A stretch of DNA of 64,000 bases from Paenibacillus sp. JNUCC-31 (GTDB taxonomy: Bacteria > Bacillota > Bacilli > Paenibacillales > Paenibacillaceae): contig NZ_CP062165.1 of the NCBI RefSeq assembly GCF_014844075.1, forward strand, positions 5,766,001 through 5,830,000, given 5' to 3'. A program made the translations under genes and the position numbers. Positions 1 through 9,124 of this stretch are shown one piece after another (the stretch's first letter is position 1; each line of letters starts with the position of its first letter). The notes beneath the pieces are model-generated. The model was not told the origin of the DNA and did no database searches. It saw only the letters and a list, made by a program, of their open reading frames with translations.

Positions 1-236
1 TGGAGAATATAGGTGAATTGACTCAACAGACTGTGGAACTGGTTAGGGCAAGCTCAGCTGAAATCGACGACAGTTCGGTACATGTAACCGCAGGAGAGAT
101 GGCATTTAAACAACTGAGCACCTCAGTGGAAGGCATGTCCCGCATTGCAGAGGGGATTGCCACCGAAGGCAAGAAAGCCGGAGAAATGGCGGAACATATT
201 AACAGGAAGCTTCAGGATATGGTAACTGATTCGTAA
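1..236 (+). CDS. C-terminal fragment of a methyl-accepting chemotaxis-like coiled-coil protein
   Basis: The reading frame is open from the left edge of the window and ends at a TAA at 234-236, so only about 77 C-terminal residues are visible. They are polar and Ala/Ser/Glu-rich with heptad-like spacing of hydrophobic residues (for example SVEGMSRIAEGIATEGKKAG), as in the helical signalling hairpin of methyl-accepting chemotaxis proteins or related cytoplasmic receptors. No conserved hairpin tip is present in this part, so the assignment rests on composition and helix periodicity only. It precedes pstB by about 240 bp, where a permease gene of the phosphate transporter would normally be expected. 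Confidence 0.4.
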   Translation, partial: ENIGELTQQTVELVRASSAEIDDSSVHVTAGEMAFKQLSTSVEGMSRIAEGIATEGKKAGEMAEHINRKLQDMVTDS

Positions 237-476
237 CCATTAATTCCTGCGGGAACGGGTTTAGACATTCCAGACATCATTCATTATCCGTGATTGGATC
301 AATCATGGATGGCTGTGAAAGATGTCTTTTTTACATTCCGTTAACATGAAAGTGATACTGTTTTTACAATGAGAAGGTAGGATGTTATAGATGGCCAAAA
401 GCCAAGTCTGATTATTGGCATCGGTCAACGTAAAGGGAGTCTGGTTGTCCCTGCAGCGAAGGAGAAGTGAACATCC

Positions 477-1232
477 ATGAAGGATCTCATTCATATTGAT
501 GGACTAAATCTATACTATGATACGCATCACGCGCTTAAAAATATATCGATGGATCTGCCCGAGAGAACGGTTACTGCGTTTATCGGACCATCAGGTTGCG
601 GTAAATCTACCTTGCTTCGTACGCTGAACCGGATGAATGATATGATTCCGGGCGTGCGTGTGGAAGGACAAGTTATGTTGGACGGTTCCGACATTTATAG
701 CAATGAGATTGAAGTGGAGACGCTGCGCAAAAGGGTTGGTATGGTGTTTCAGCAGCCTAACCCTTTTCCAAAATCCATTTACGATAACGTAGCTTATGGA
801 CCACGCCTTCATGGGGTGACCAACAAGGCCGAACTGGATCAGCTGGTTGAGCAGAGTCTTGTGCATGCTGCACTGTGGGATGAAGTGAAAGATGTGCTCA
901 AAAAATCGGCACTCAGTCTGTCCGGTGGACAACAGCAGCGTCTTTGTATTGCACGTGCCCTGGCTGTGCAACCTGACGTTCTGCTGATGGATGAAGCGAC
1001 GTCTGCACTAGATCCAATCTCGACGCTCAAAATTGAGGAACTGGTCAAAGAGTTGCATCATAAGTACACGATTGTGATGGTAACGCACAACATGCACCAG
1101 GCAGCAAGGGTATCGGGTCGTACTGTTTTTTTCCTGAATGGGGAAGTGGTCGAGGCAGCTGATACAGAAACTTTATTTTCCACACCGCAGGATTCCCGGA
1201 CCGAGGATTATATATCCGGACGGTTCGGATAA
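477..1232 (+). CDS. pstB: Phosphate ABC transporter ATP-binding protein PstB
   Basis: This is the cytoplasmic ATPase of the high-affinity phosphate importer PstSCAB, 251 aa, the normal length. The Walker A motif GPSGCGKST lies at residues 37-45. It is followed by the Q-loop (VFQQPNPFP), the signature LSGGQQQR, Walker [14 protein letters not shown] and the H-loop histidine in VTHNM. The family-typical segment [17 protein letters not shown] after Walker A identifies PstB rather than another ABC ATPase. The ATG is preceded by AAGGAG at a suitable distance. It lies upstream of phoU, as in many pst operons, but pstS, pstC and pstA are not adjacent on the left: the gene in front is a chemotaxis-like reading frame. 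A Pho-box-controlled promoter could lie in the 240-bp gap but I could not define one. Confidence 0.96.
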   Translation: MKDLIHIDGLNLYYDTHHALKNISMDLPERTVTAFIGPSGCGKSTLLRTLNRMNDMIPGVRVEGQVMLDGSDIYSNEIEVETLRKRVGMVFQQPNPFPKSIYDNVAYGPRLHGVTNKAELDQLVEQSLVHAALWDEVKDVLKKSALSLSGGQQQRLCIARALAVQPDVLLMDEATSALDPISTLKIEELVKELHHKYTIVMVTHNMHQAARVSGRTVFFLNGEVVEAADTETLFSTPQDSRTEDYISGRFG

Positions 1233-1295
1233 TCAAGCCAAGTTCGAACAATCCCGGTGTGTCCGGAGATGATGGATAAGGAGGACATGAAACCT

Positions 1296-1955
1296 ATGAT
1301 TCGCAGAAAAGAATTTGATCAAGAGCTGGAGGAACTGCGCACACTGCTTCGGCAAATGGGTGAGCATGTAGGAACGGCACTGGATGGGGCCATTGAAAGT
1401 TTACAAACGATGGATGCCGAGAAAGCTCAGGTCATCATCAAGAATGATGCGAATCTGAATGCCCTGGAAGACAAGATTATGGAACTGGGTTCCAAGCTTA
1501 TCATTACACAACAGCCGGTAGCGAAGGATCTGCGACGTATTATCGTTGCTTTCAAAATCTCAAGTGATCTGGAACGGATGGGCGATCTTGCACTGGATGT
1601 AGCGAAGGTGACACTTCGTATGGAGGGACAGCAGCTTATTAAACCTCTTGTAGACATTCCAAGAATGGCGGAAATCGTCAAAGCGATGGTTGATGAATCC
1701 ATTGAATCCTTCCTGAAGGAAAATACGGACCTAGCCTACAAAATGGCTCAGACGGATGATCAGGTTGACCAATTGTACAGTCATATGATCAGTGACCTCT
1801 ACTCGTTCATGACAGACCATCCGAATAAAGCGTCCCAGGCCATGCTTCTAATGATGGTTGGACGTTATATCGAACGGATTGGTGACCATGCAACAAACAT
1901 TGGTGAAAGTACAGTATATCTGGTAACAGGCAAACGCCCGGATCTCAATCAGTAG
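1296..1955 (+). CDS. phoU: Phosphate signalling/transport accessory protein PhoU
   Basis: PhoU is a cytoplasmic two-lobed three-helix-bundle protein that links the Pst transporter to phosphate signalling and limits phosphate uptake. The frame stays open back to a GTG at 1257. The strong ribosome binding site TAAGGAGG at 1278-1284, with about 11 bases to the ATG at 1296, makes MIRRKEF the probable start and gives 219 aa, the usual PhoU length. Each lobe carries the recognisable metal-binding-type motif: DLERMGDLA in the first half and YIERIGDHATNI in the second. It follows pstB by 63 bp on the same strand, so co-transcription is likely. A hairpin terminator follows. Confidence 0.95.
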   Translation: MIRRKEFDQELEELRTLLRQMGEHVGTALDGAIESLQTMDAEKAQVIIKNDANLNALEDKIMELGSKLIITQQPVAKDLRRIIVAFKISSDLERMGDLALDVAKVTLRMEGQQLIKPLVDIPRMAEIVKAMVDESIESFLKENTDLAYKMAQTDDQVDQLYSHMISDLYSFMTDHPNKASQAMLLMMVGRYIERIGDHATNIGESTVYLVTGKRPDLNQ

Positions 1956-2000
1956 TTCAACGGAGTACAGTGGTAATTAAAGAATGGTTTGTTTGAAATC

Positions 2001-2058
2001 AAGGAACTTTCTCCCGGCAGTCTGTGATCAGGCTGTTAGCGGAGGGGTTCCTTTTTTT
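2001..2058 (+). terminator. Rho-independent terminator after phoU
   Basis: The arms AAGGAAC (2001-2007) and GTTCCTT pair and are followed by seven T residues. The loop contains a second weak stem. It separates pstB-phoU from polA. Confidence 0.75.
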
Positions 2059-2095
2059 GCTGGAATTAAATGATGTGAAAAGATGGTTAATCTTT

Positions 2096-2123
2096 TTGTT
2101 GTAACTGGTGTGTATGGTATCAT
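2096..2123 (+). promoter_or_regulatory. Putative SigA promoter of polA
   Basis: The -35-like TTGTTG (2096-2101) and -10 TATCAT (2118-2123) are spaced by 16 bp, and TGG in front of the -10 gives an extended -10 element. It lies 50 bp upstream of the polA start. Confidence 0.45.
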
Positions 2124-2173
2124 TAGAGTAGATGTAATTGAAGGTTTGACCATACGATACGCGAGGTGCTGGA

Positions 2174-4828
2174 ATGGACAAGTTTATTCTCATAGATGGA
2201 AATAGCATTATTTACCGGGCGTTTTTTGCAATGCCGCCGCTGACCAACTCGAAAGGTCTGCATACCAATGCGGTGTACGGTTTTACGACGATGCTGCTGC
2301 GATTGCTGGAAGAACACAAACCGACTCATGTGATGGTCGCATTTGACGCGGGGAAAGTCACGTTCCGCCACGAAGGTTACCAGGAGTATAAGGGTGGCCG
2401 GGAGAAAACCCCACCGGAGCTGTCTGAGCAATTTCCACTGCTGAAAGAACTGCTGCAGGGTTTTGGCATTGCCCAGTTTGAGCTTGCTGGATTCGAAGCG
2501 GACGATATTATTGGAACGTTAACCAAACGTGCCGATGAAGCAGGAAGACAGGTACTGGTTGTATCGGGTGACAAAGATATGCTGCAGCTCGCCTCTGATC
2601 ATGTTCATATCGGCCTTACACGCAAAGGTGTCACCGACATTGAATTGTATGATCCTGCTCAGATCAAGGAGCGCTATGGCTTGACTCCGTTACAAATCAT
2701 TGACCTCAAAGGTCTGATGGGCGATACGTCCGATAATATACCGGGCATTCCCGGTGTTGGTGAGAAAACGGCGCTGAAGCTGCTGCACCAGTTCGGATCG
2801 GTTGAGGATGTTCTTAACGGCACAAGTGAGCTGAAAGGTAAAATGAAAGAAAAGATTGAGGCTCACGCCGAAGATGCACGGATGAGCAAGCAGCTTGCCA
2901 CAATCCACCGGGAAGTTCCATTGGAACAAACGTGGGATGATATGCAGTTTGCCGGGTTGAAGGAGGAACTGGCAGGCCCCGCTTTGGCCAAGCTCGAATT
3001 CAAGTCTTTGCTCGAACGTCTTTCATTCCGTGGAAGTATAGTCTCTGAACAGGAGGCTGTTCCCGCCGCAGAGGTGCAGTCCTCCATCGCTACAGAGGAA
3101 ACGATTGGGGAGCTGTTTGGGTCACTTGAATCCATTGATGTGCTGCATGTAGAGACACATGGCGATAACCCGCATCAAGCGAAACTGGTTGGACTCGCGT
3201 TAGGTTCAGCTGGAACCTACACATTCCTGTCGCCCGAATTGCTTCAGTCCAGCGCAGCTGCTCCGGTACGGGAATGGCTCGGCAATCCGGAACAGCCCAA
3301 GCGCGGCTATGATCTGCATCGTGTCGATTTGGCACTGCATGCGCATGGTATTGAGTTCGCAGGAGCGTCTTTCGATGTGCAGCTGGCTGCCTATTTACTC
3401 GATCCAACCGAATCCAATCAGACCATCAGTGGCTTAACCACGAAATATGGCCTGCCTTCCCTTGTGGAGGATGATACAGTGTTGGGCAAAGGGGCAAAAT
3501 ACAAAGTGCCTGACCAGGACATACTAGGTGATTTCCTGTGCCGTAAAGCGGCAGCCGTAGCAGCCATTATTCCACTTCAGGAGCAGGCCTTGGAGAGCAA
3601 TGAGATGAATGCACTTTTCCATGAGCTGGAGATGCCGTTGTCACGCATCCTCGCAGATATGGAGAAACAGGGAATTAAGGCGAATACGGCAGATTTGAAG
3701 GCTTTGGGTAGTGAGTTCGAAGAAAATATCAGCAGATTGATGACGGAAATCTACAAGCTTTCCGGTACGGAATTCAATCTGAATTCACCGAAGCAGCTGG
3801 GTGAGATTTTATTCGATAGACTCGGTCTGCCTGTGGTCAAGAAAACAAAGACAGGTTACTCTACAGATGCCGAAGTATTGGAAAAACTGGCTCCATATAA
3901 TGATGTGGTTAAGCATATTCTGCAATATCGTCAACTTGCCAAGTTGCAGTCCACATATGTAGAAGGATTGCTCAAAGAGATTTCAGACAAGGATGGCAAG
4001 GTGCATACGTATTACCGTCAGACGATTGCGGCTACCGGACGTCTGAGCAGTCAATTCCCGAACTTGCAGAACATTCCGATTCGGATGGAGGAAGGCCGCA
4101 AAATCCGGAAGGTGTTTGTCCCTTCAGAACCGGGTTGGTCCATTCTGGCAGCAGACTATTCACAGATTGAACTGCGTGTTCTTGCACATATTTCGGACGA
4201 CGAGCGACTGAAGGAAGCTTTTGTCAACGATATGGATATCCATACGAAAACCGCTTCGGATGTGTTTGGGGTAAAGCCTGAGGATGTGGATGGAGATATG
4301 CGTCGTTCAGCCAAGGCGGTAAACTTCGGTATCGTGTATGGAATCAGCGATTACGGTTTGTCCCAGAACCTGCATATTACCCGTAAAGAGGCTGCCCAGT
4401 TTATAGATCAGTATTTCGAAGTATTCCAGGGTGTTCGCCGATATATGGACGATATTGTGAAGGAAGCGCGTCAGGATGGTTATGTTAAAACCATGCTGGA
4501 ACGTCGTCGCTATCTGCCAGAGATTAATGCGAGCAACTTCAACCTTCGTTCTTTTGCAGAGCGTACAGCAATGAATACACCGATTCAGGGAACGGCGGCA
4601 GATATCATCAAGCTGGCCATGGTTCAGATGGACGAAGCGCTGCGTGAACGCAAGCTGAAGAGTCGTATGCTGCTTCAGGTACACGATGAACTTGTATTCG
4701 AAGTACCTGCCGATGAACTGGAGCTGATGAAAGAGCTCGTACCTTCAGTGATGGAAAAAGCATTAAAGCTGTCTGTACCACTGAAAGCGGAAGTCAGCTA
4801 CGGTGAAAACTGGTATGAAGCCAAATAG
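2174..4828 (+). CDS. polA: DNA polymerase I
   Basis: DNA polymerase I fills gaps and removes RNA primers during replication and repair. The 884-aa product has an N-terminal 5' nuclease/flap domain (about 1-290, with DGNSIIYRAFFA and the acidic motifs AFDAGKVTFRHE, GFEADDIIGT and GDTSDNIPGIPGVGEKTA), a middle 3'-5' exonuclease fold (about 305-480) and a C-terminal family A polymerase. Polymerase motif A is DYSQIELR (Asp661), motif B is RRSAKAVNFGIVYG and motif C is QVHDELVFE (Asp838). The middle domain lacks the acidic DxE triad of proofreading enzymes: the corresponding segment reads VLHVETHGD. Like other Bacillus-type Pol I it is therefore probably proofreading-deficient. mutM, another repair gene, follows at 115 bp. 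Confidence 0.98.
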   Translation: MDKFILIDGNSIIYRAFFAMPPLTNSKGLHTNAVYGFTTMLLRLLEEHKPTHVMVAFDAGKVTFRHEGYQEYKGGREKTPPELSEQFPLLKELLQGFGIAQFELAGFEADDIIGTLTKRADEAGRQVLVVSGDKDMLQLASDHVHIGLTRKGVTDIELYDPAQIKERYGLTPLQIIDLKGLMGDTSDNIPGIPGVGEKTALKLLHQFGSVEDVLNGTSELKGKMKEKIEAHAEDARMSKQLATIHREVPLEQTWDDMQFAGLKEELAGPALAKLEFKSLLERLSFRGSIVSEQEAVPAAEVQSSIATEETIGELFGSLESIDVLHVETHGDNPHQAKLVGLALGSAGTYTFLSPELLQSSAAAPVREWLGNPEQPKRGYDLHRVDLALHAHGIEFAGASFDVQLAAYLLDPTESNQTISGLTTKYGLPSLVEDDTVLGKGAKYKVPDQDILGDFLCRKAAAVAAIIPLQEQALESNEMNALFHELEMPLSRILADMEKQGIKANTADLKALGSEFEENISRLMTEIYKLSGTEFNLNSPKQLGEILFDRLGLPVVKKTKTGYSTDAEVLEKLAPYNDVVKHILQYRQLAKLQSTYVEGLLKEISDKDGKVHTYYRQTIAATGRLSSQFPNLQNIPIRMEEGRKIRKVFVPSEPGWSILAADYSQIELRVLAHISDDERLKEAFVNDMDIHTKTASDVFGVKPEDVDGDMRRSAKAVNFGIVYGISDYGLSQNLHITRKEAAQFIDQYFEVFQGVRRYMDDIVKEARQDGYVKTMLERRRYLPEINASNFNLRSFAERTAMNTPIQGTAADIIKLAMVQMDEALRERKLKSRMLLQVHDELVFEVPADELELMKELVPSVMEKALKLSVPLKAEVSYGENWYEAK

Positions 4829-4943
4829 CAGGCCCTGCAAGGCCTTTCCGTTATTTTACAATATGTTTTTCAATTGCTTTTGACACAAGAAGGGTCCCGC
4901 TGAGCGCCATCTTCCGTTATAATATAGGGGAGGTGAGAACATC

Positions 4944-5774
4944 ATGCCGGAATTACCGGAAGTCGAAACAGTCAGAAGAACATTGAATCAACTTATTGTG
5001 GGCAAGACCATTGACTCAGTTACCGTTAGCTTGCCGCGGATTATTCAGCGGCCGGACGACATAGATGCATTTGCACTAGAACTTGCGGGACATACTGTAA
5101 TGGGTGTGGAGCGCAGGGGCAAGTTTTTGCGTATTTTGCTGGATGGGCTGGTGCTTGTCTCCCATCTGCGGATGGAAGGAAGGTACGGGGTATACCAACA
5201 ACATGAGGAAGTGGAGAAGCATACCCATGTTATCTTTCACTTTACGGATGGTACAGAATTACGTTATAAGGATGTACGTCAGTTTGGTACAATGCATCTA
5301 TTCAGCGCAGGTGAGGAACTGGTATCCAAGCCATTGTTAAAGCTGGGGCTGGAACCGCTCGATCCTGCCTTTACCGTAGATGCATTCCGTGGTGCTGTTG
5401 GCAAGCGAACAACCAAAATCAAGGCCGTGCTGTTAAATCAGGCATATGTCGTCGGGATCGGGAATATCTATGTGGACGAGGCGTTATTCCGCGCAGGCAT
5501 TCATCCAGAGACCATTGCCAAGACGTTAACAGAGGCACAGTTAACCGTTCTGCATGAGGCGATCGTGGCTACGCTTCAGGATGCGGTGGATGCAGGTGGA
5601 TCTTCCATCAAATCATATGTGAATGGACAGGGCGAAATGGGGATGTTCCAGCATCAGTTGAAAATATATGGACGCAAGTCCGAACCCTGTGTAACGTGTG
5701 GTACATTAATCGAGAAGAGCGTAGTAGGCGGCAGGGGAACACATTATTGTCCGAAGTGTCAGCCGCTGCGTTGA
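4944..5774 (+). CDS. mutM: Formamidopyrimidine-DNA glycosylase (Fpg/MutM)
   Basis: This is a bifunctional DNA glycosylase/AP lyase that removes 8-oxoguanine and ring-opened purines in base excision repair. The 276-aa protein begins MPELPEVETV, giving the catalytic Pro2 (Schiff base) and Glu3 after Met removal. Lys60 in ERRGKFL is the usual DNA-contacting lysine. The helix-two-turn-helix (VVGIGNIYVDEALF) and the C-terminal zinc finger with four Cys (CVTCGT and YCPKC, about 248-272) are complete. The ribosome binding site is GGGGAGGTGAG just before the ATG. It sits in the conserved polA-mutM-ytaF-coaE order, consistent with a DNA repair neighbourhood. Confidence 0.97.
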   Translation: MPELPEVETVRRTLNQLIVGKTIDSVTVSLPRIIQRPDDIDAFALELAGHTVMGVERRGKFLRILLDGLVLVSHLRMEGRYGVYQQHEEVEKHTHVIFHFTDGTELRYKDVRQFGTMHLFSAGEELVSKPLLKLGLEPLDPAFTVDAFRGAVGKRTTKIKAVLLNQAYVVGIGNIYVDEALFRAGIHPETIAKTLTEAQLTVLHEAIVATLQDAVDAGGSSIKSYVNGQGEMGMFQHQLKIYGRKSEPCVTCGTLIEKSVVGGRGTHYCPKCQPLR

Positions 5775-5927
5775 ATCGGTACCGGGTATGGTAGCATGAT
5801 CGAAATCGTCAAATTGTAGCACCCTTGGATTCCTCCCTCCATATACTGATATGGCAGAAATAAGCGGGCGTATACCCATACTGGCAACTGCCGGTTGGAA
5901 CGAGTTCGCACAGGGGAGGAATCCGGG

Positions 5928-6701
5928 GTGCTGCATCATTTTATTTCATTGCTGGCGCTTGCTTTGGCGCTTAGTTTAGATGGTTTTGGAGTCGGGATTA
6001 CATACGGGCTGCGGAGAACCAAAATTCCGCTGTTATCCATTGCCGTCATTTCTATCTGTTCGGGTCTGGTTATTGCGTTATCCATGCAGGTGGGTGTGCT
6101 TTTGTCTCATGTGGTATCTCCGGACGTGGCTTCGATGGTTGGGGCAGTCATCCTGCTCGGTATTGGCGCATGGTCATTGCTGCAACTCATTCGTAAACAA
6201 GGCAAGGAACAGCTGGAGATGGACAATGGAACGGATGAGGGAGCCGAAGCAGGAATAATTCGAAGTGGGAGTAGGGCAGCACCGGAGGCTCTGTCAAAAG
6301 GCAGAAATCAGGTGCTTGCGCTTGACCTTGAGCAATCTTCCTCCGGTAGATCTCTGGAACGAATGGTCTTTACAATCGAGCTGAGAAAATTGGGTGTTGT
6401 GATTCAGATTCTGCGCAGCCCCTCGAAGGCGGATATGGATAACTCGGGAAGTATATCCGTACAGGAAGCGATGTGGCTTGGCATAGCTCTGTCTCTGGAT
6501 GCTTTTGGTGCAGGACTGGGAGCGGCATTGTTAGGATTCCCCACGTTGTGGACGGCATTAATTATTGCATTGTTTAGTGGGACATTTCTGTTACTGGGTA
6601 TGAAGGTTGGCTTGCGCTTCGCTGCTCTGCGTTGGATGCGAAGATTATCTGTACTGCCAGCACTTTTATTAATGATTATGGGAATAATGAAGTTGTTGTG
6701 A
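5928..6701 (+). CDS. ytaF: Sporulation membrane protein YtaF (MntP-like)
   Basis: A multi-pass membrane protein of the MntP/YtaF family, linked to sporulation in Bacillus. The GTG at 5928 is preferred over the upstream in-frame ATG at 5895 because AGGGGAGGA lies 7 bases before it; this gives 257 aa. Each half begins with the family repeat: LALALSLDGFGVGI near the N terminus and GIALSLDAFGAGLGAALLG near residue 185. The repeats are separated by a hydrophilic stretch of roughly 85 residues, larger than in a minimal transporter. The segment DMDNSGSISVQEA in that stretch resembles an EF-hand-like calcium loop, which may be fortuitous. The position between mutM and coaE matches the conserved Bacillales order. 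Confidence 0.85.
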   Translation: MLHHFISLLALALALSLDGFGVGITYGLRRTKIPLLSIAVISICSGLVIALSMQVGVLLSHVVSPDVASMVGAVILLGIGAWSLLQLIRKQGKEQLEMDNGTDEGAEAGIIRSGSRAAPEALSKGRNQVLALDLEQSSSGRSLERMVFTIELRKLGVVIQILRSPSKADMDNSGSISVQEAMWLGIALSLDAFGAGLGAALLGFPTLWTALIIALFSGTFLLLGMKVGLRFAALRWMRRLSVLPALLLMIMGIMKLL

Positions 6702-6710
6702 GGTGAAATA

Positions 6711-7307
6711 ATGAATATTGGCTTAACCGGCGGGATCGCGACAGGCAAAAGCAGTGTGTCCGCCTTTCTCGCCAGTAAGGGAGCGTTGCTCATTGATGCA
6801 GATGTTATTGCCCGGGAAGTAATGCTGCCCGGGCATCCCGTTTTGACTGCGGCTGTTCAGCGGTTCGGACAAGCCATTTTAAATGAGGACGGAACACTGG
6901 ATCGGAAGAAGCTGGGCAGTATTGTTTTTCAAAGTCCGGAAGAACGGAAAGCGTTGGAGGCTATTACGCATCCTGCGATCCGTAAGGAGATGCGCGAGCG
7001 TGCTGCTGCATACGAACTGGAGCATCCGGACAAGCTTGTCGTGTCCGATATCCCTTTATTGTACGAGTCAGGGCTGGAGGATGGCTTCGAAGAAGTGATG
7101 GTTGTGTACGTCCCGAGGTCTATACAACGGGAACGGCTAATGAGCCGGGATGGAATGACGGCGGAACAGGCTGAGGCCCGAATGGACACGCAGATGGACA
7201 TTGAAGATAAGAAGCAGCGTGCTGACATTGTCATCGATAACAGCGGCTTATGGTCAGAGACGGAGAAACAGATCAATTCATTTTTGCATCGTAAGGGCTT
7301 ATTATGA
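6711..7307 (+). CDS. coaE: Dephospho-CoA kinase
   Basis: CoaE catalyses the last step of coenzyme A synthesis, ATP-dependent phosphorylation of dephospho-CoA. The product is 198 aa, a normal length. The P-loop GGIATGKS lies at residues 7-14. It is followed by the DADVIAREV substrate-binding segment and the HPAIR and PLLYESGLE motifs typical of the family. GAGGTGAAATA precedes the ATG. It overlaps the next gene by four bases (ATGA), implying translational coupling. Confidence 0.97.
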   Translation: MNIGLTGGIATGKSSVSAFLASKGALLIDADVIAREVMLPGHPVLTAAVQRFGQAILNEDGTLDRKKLGSIVFQSPEERKALEAITHPAIRKEMRERAAAYELEHPDKLVVSDIPLLYESGLEDGFEEVMVVYVPRSIQRERLMSRDGMTAEQAEARMDTQMDIEDKKQRADIVIDNSGLWSETEKQINSFLHRKGLL

Positions 7308-7867
7308 GATTGCTGCGTAAGAAACGGGTTTTATTGTTGATGTTTGTGTCTTTTGTTTTGGTCCTGTTCCTGAATACGAATTGGATGGCCTGGTTCTATC
7401 CCATTCATTACAAGGAAGAAATTCGCGCCCAATCGCAGAGTTATGAGGTCGATCCGTTTCTCATCGCTTCCATCATCAAGGTGGAGACCAATTTCAAGAC
7501 AAGCAAGGAATCGAAGAGAGGTGCCATTGGGCTGATGCAGCTCATGCCGGACACCGCGAACTGGATTATGGAACAAGGCAAAATTCCGGGCACATCGCTG
7601 GAAGAATTAAAGCATGAACCTGGAAGAAATATTCAGTTAGGTACTTGGTATTTACGCAATCTGTCAGACCAATTCGATGGAAATGAAGTGGCAATGATTG
7701 CCGCATACAACGCAGGTCCAGGCAAAGTAAATTCATGGCTGAGGGATGGTGTATGGGACGGCTCATTCGAGACGGTCAAGGATATTCCGTTTGGTGAGAC
7801 CCGGCACTATGTACAACGAGTCATTTATTATTATAATCAATATGTAAAGATCTATAATACGTTCTAA
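7304..7867 (+). CDS. Membrane-anchored lytic transglycosylase (SLT domain)
   Basis: A peptidoglycan-cleaving enzyme with one N-terminal hydrophobic segment (residues about 7-28, LLLMFVSFVLVLFLNTNWMAW) that acts as a signal anchor, followed by an extracellular SLT/goose-lysozyme-type domain. The catalytic Glu is in IIKVETNF. The family motifs GLMQLMPDTA and AAYNAGPGKV are present, as is the C-terminal YVQRVIYYYNQY. The length of 187 aa fits the small Slt proteins of Bacilli. The start ATG overlaps the coaE stop. The role is probably cell-wall turnover or spore cortex-related remodelling; the latter is inference only. Confidence 0.9.
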   Translation: MRLLRKKRVLLLMFVSFVLVLFLNTNWMAWFYPIHYKEEIRAQSQSYEVDPFLIASIIKVETNFKTSKESKRGAIGLMQLMPDTANWIMEQGKIPGTSLEELKHEPGRNIQLGTWYLRNLSDQFDGNEVAMIAAYNAGPGKVNSWLRDGVWDGSFETVKDIPFGETRHYVQRVIYYYNQYVKIYNTF

Positions 7868-7959
7868 GGTAGACTCTTTTCAGTAATATAGGTTTGGGTG
7901 GATTTTTAAAGGTTCTTATCTTTGTCTGAAAATCGTTGTTTGAAATATGTAGAAGCACA

Positions 7960-7994
7960 GAGCAGGCCGGTTGTTCACCGGCCGCCCCATGCTC
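7960..7994 (-). terminator. Hairpin terminator of the SASP gene
   Basis: A strong GC hairpin: arms GGCCGGT (7965-7971) and ACCGGCC (7977-7983), flanked by a further GAGCA/TGCTC pair. It lies 30 bp downstream of the minus-strand SASP gene. The T tract is weak, so it could also act as a transcript-stabilising structure. Confidence 0.55.
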
Positions 7995-8023
7995 CTCTGT
8001 ATTACCGTATTACAATGAAGATA

Positions 8024-8245
8024 TTATTGGTATTGACCTGCCAATTGCTGTTCTGCAATTGTTACCAGACGCTTCGTGATGTATCCACCGATCGAACCGT
8101 TCTCGTAAGAAGTCATGTTACCTTGGTATCCGTCTTGTGGAATGCTGATTCCGAGTTCTTGAGCAACTTCATATTTCATTTGCTCGAGAGCTGCGGAAGC
8201 TTTAGTTACCACCAGGTTGTTGGAGTTACCATTGCTTTGTGCCAT
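8024..8245 (-). CDS. Alpha/beta-type small acid-soluble spore protein
   Basis: A 73-aa DNA-binding protein that coats and protects the chromosome in the dormant spore. It has the two conserved SASP segments: the first helix (ALEQMKYEVAQELGI, containing the germination protease GPR site around YEVAQELG) and the second (SIGGYITKRLVTIAEQQL). The N terminus is Asn/Ser/Gln-rich, as usual. GAGGAGGTGA precedes the start at the correct distance. It is a single gene on the strand opposite its neighbours and is probably transcribed in the forespore by SigG; I did not define a promoter. It is direct evidence that the organism sporulates. Confidence 0.95.
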   Translation of the reverse strand: MAQSNGNSNNLVVTKASAALEQMKYEVAQELGISIPQDGYQGNMTSYENGSIGGYITKRLVTIAEQQLAGQYQ

Positions 8246-8359
8246 TGCTGTTCACCTCCTCGCGGTTGGTAAAAGTATTATGTGTCGGCAATACGATTTT
8301 CATAACTATTGATAACAGGGAATTTGTGGTAAAAAGTAAAACATGGGAAGTGATCTGAA

Positions 8360-8827
8360 TTGAAATGTCCTTATTGCGCGTATCTGGGCACAAAAGTGCT
8401 TGATTCAAGGCCAGCCAATGAATCGAAATCGATTCGCCGTCGTCGGGAGTGTGAGCAATGTAGCCGTCGATTTACAACTTTTGAAATGGTGGAAGAAACA
8501 CCGCTGATCGTGATCAAGAAAGATGGCAGTCGGGAGGAATTCAGCCGGGACAAGATTCTTCGTGGACTGATCCGGGCATGTGAAAAACGTCCAGTCTCTG
8601 TAGAGACACTGGAGATGATGGTATCGGAAACGGAAAAGGCTTTGCGTAATACAGCCGATGCTGAAGTCGAGAGCCGCCAAATTGGCGAATTGCTGATGGA
8701 ACAGCTGTTTCCGGTGGACGAAGTAGCCTATGTACGTTTTGCTTCGGTGTACCGTCAATTCAAAGACATTAATATGTTCATGAAAGAATTAAAATCTCTT
8801 TTGTCTAAAGAAGACATCGAGGATTAA
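8360..8827 (+). CDS. nrdR: Transcriptional repressor NrdR
   Basis: NrdR is a nucleotide-sensing zinc-ribbon/ATP-cone repressor of ribonucleotide reductase genes. The 155-aa product starts [10 protein letters not shown]. Cys3 and Cys6 with Cys31/Cys34-type partners (CEQCSRRF) form the zinc ribbon, followed by the ATP-cone ([20 protein letters not shown]). The C-terminal signature [14 protein letters not shown] is intact. It is monocistronic by appearance and is followed by the tRNA-Ala promoter. Confidence 0.97.
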   Translation: MKCPYCAYLGTKVLDSRPANESKSIRRRRECEQCSRRFTTFEMVEETPLIVIKKDGSREEFSRDKILRGLIRACEKRPVSVETLEMMVSETEKALRNTADAEVESRQIGELLMEQLFPVDEVAYVRFASVYRQFKDINMFMKELKSLLSKEDIED

Positions 8828-8922
8828 TGGAGCGGAAAAGGAGAAGAGCATTCTGGGTTACGGTCATGTGTTCCAGGTAAAAGGTTGTTCTTCTCCAATT
8901 ATTTTGGTTTGCAAAAAAAATG

Positions 8923-8951
8923 TTGACAGCAAAAGCCGTATTTTATATGAT
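8923..8951 (+). promoter_or_regulatory. SigA promoter of tRNA-Ala
   Basis: Near-consensus elements: TTGACA (8923-8928), a 17-bp spacer and TATGAT (8946-8951). It lies 56 bp before the mature tRNA 5' end, as expected for a stable RNA gene. Confidence 0.85.
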
Positions 8952-9007
8952 ATAGGAGTCGCCTGCGAAGCATTGCAGAGTTGGAAAACGTGGTACATTC
9001 ATAGTTT

Positions 9008-9083
9008 GGGGCCTTAGCTCAGCTGGGAGAGCGCATCGCTGGCAGCGATGAGGTCAGGGGTTCGATCCCCCTAGGCTCCACCA
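9008..9083 (+). tRNA. tRNA-Ala (anticodon GGC)
   Basis: A complete cloverleaf of 76 nt with the CCA encoded (9081-9083). The acceptor stem GGGGCCT/AGGCTCC contains the G3:U70 wobble pair, the identity element of alanine tRNAs. The anticodon arm CATCG-CTGGCAG-CGATG gives anticodon GGC. The T arm AGGGG-TTCGATC-CCCCT is intact. A rearranged partial copy of this gene lies 4.3 kb downstream at 13310-13358. Confidence 0.97.
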
Positions 9084-9097
9084 AAATAGTAAATGCA

Positions 9098-9124
9098 CGC
9101 AGTTCCTCGGAACTGCGTTTTTTG
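9098..9124 (+). terminator. Terminator of tRNA-Ala
   Basis: A perfect 9-bp stem CGCAGTTCC/GGAACTGCG with a 2-nt loop, followed by TTTTTTG and a further T tract. Confidence 0.9.

Noticed and set aside
4880..4923. TTGACA and TATAAT upstream of mutM as a promoter
   Set aside because: The two hexamers are 32 bp apart, far outside the 16-19 bp spacer allowed for SigA promoters; no alternative -35 was visible.
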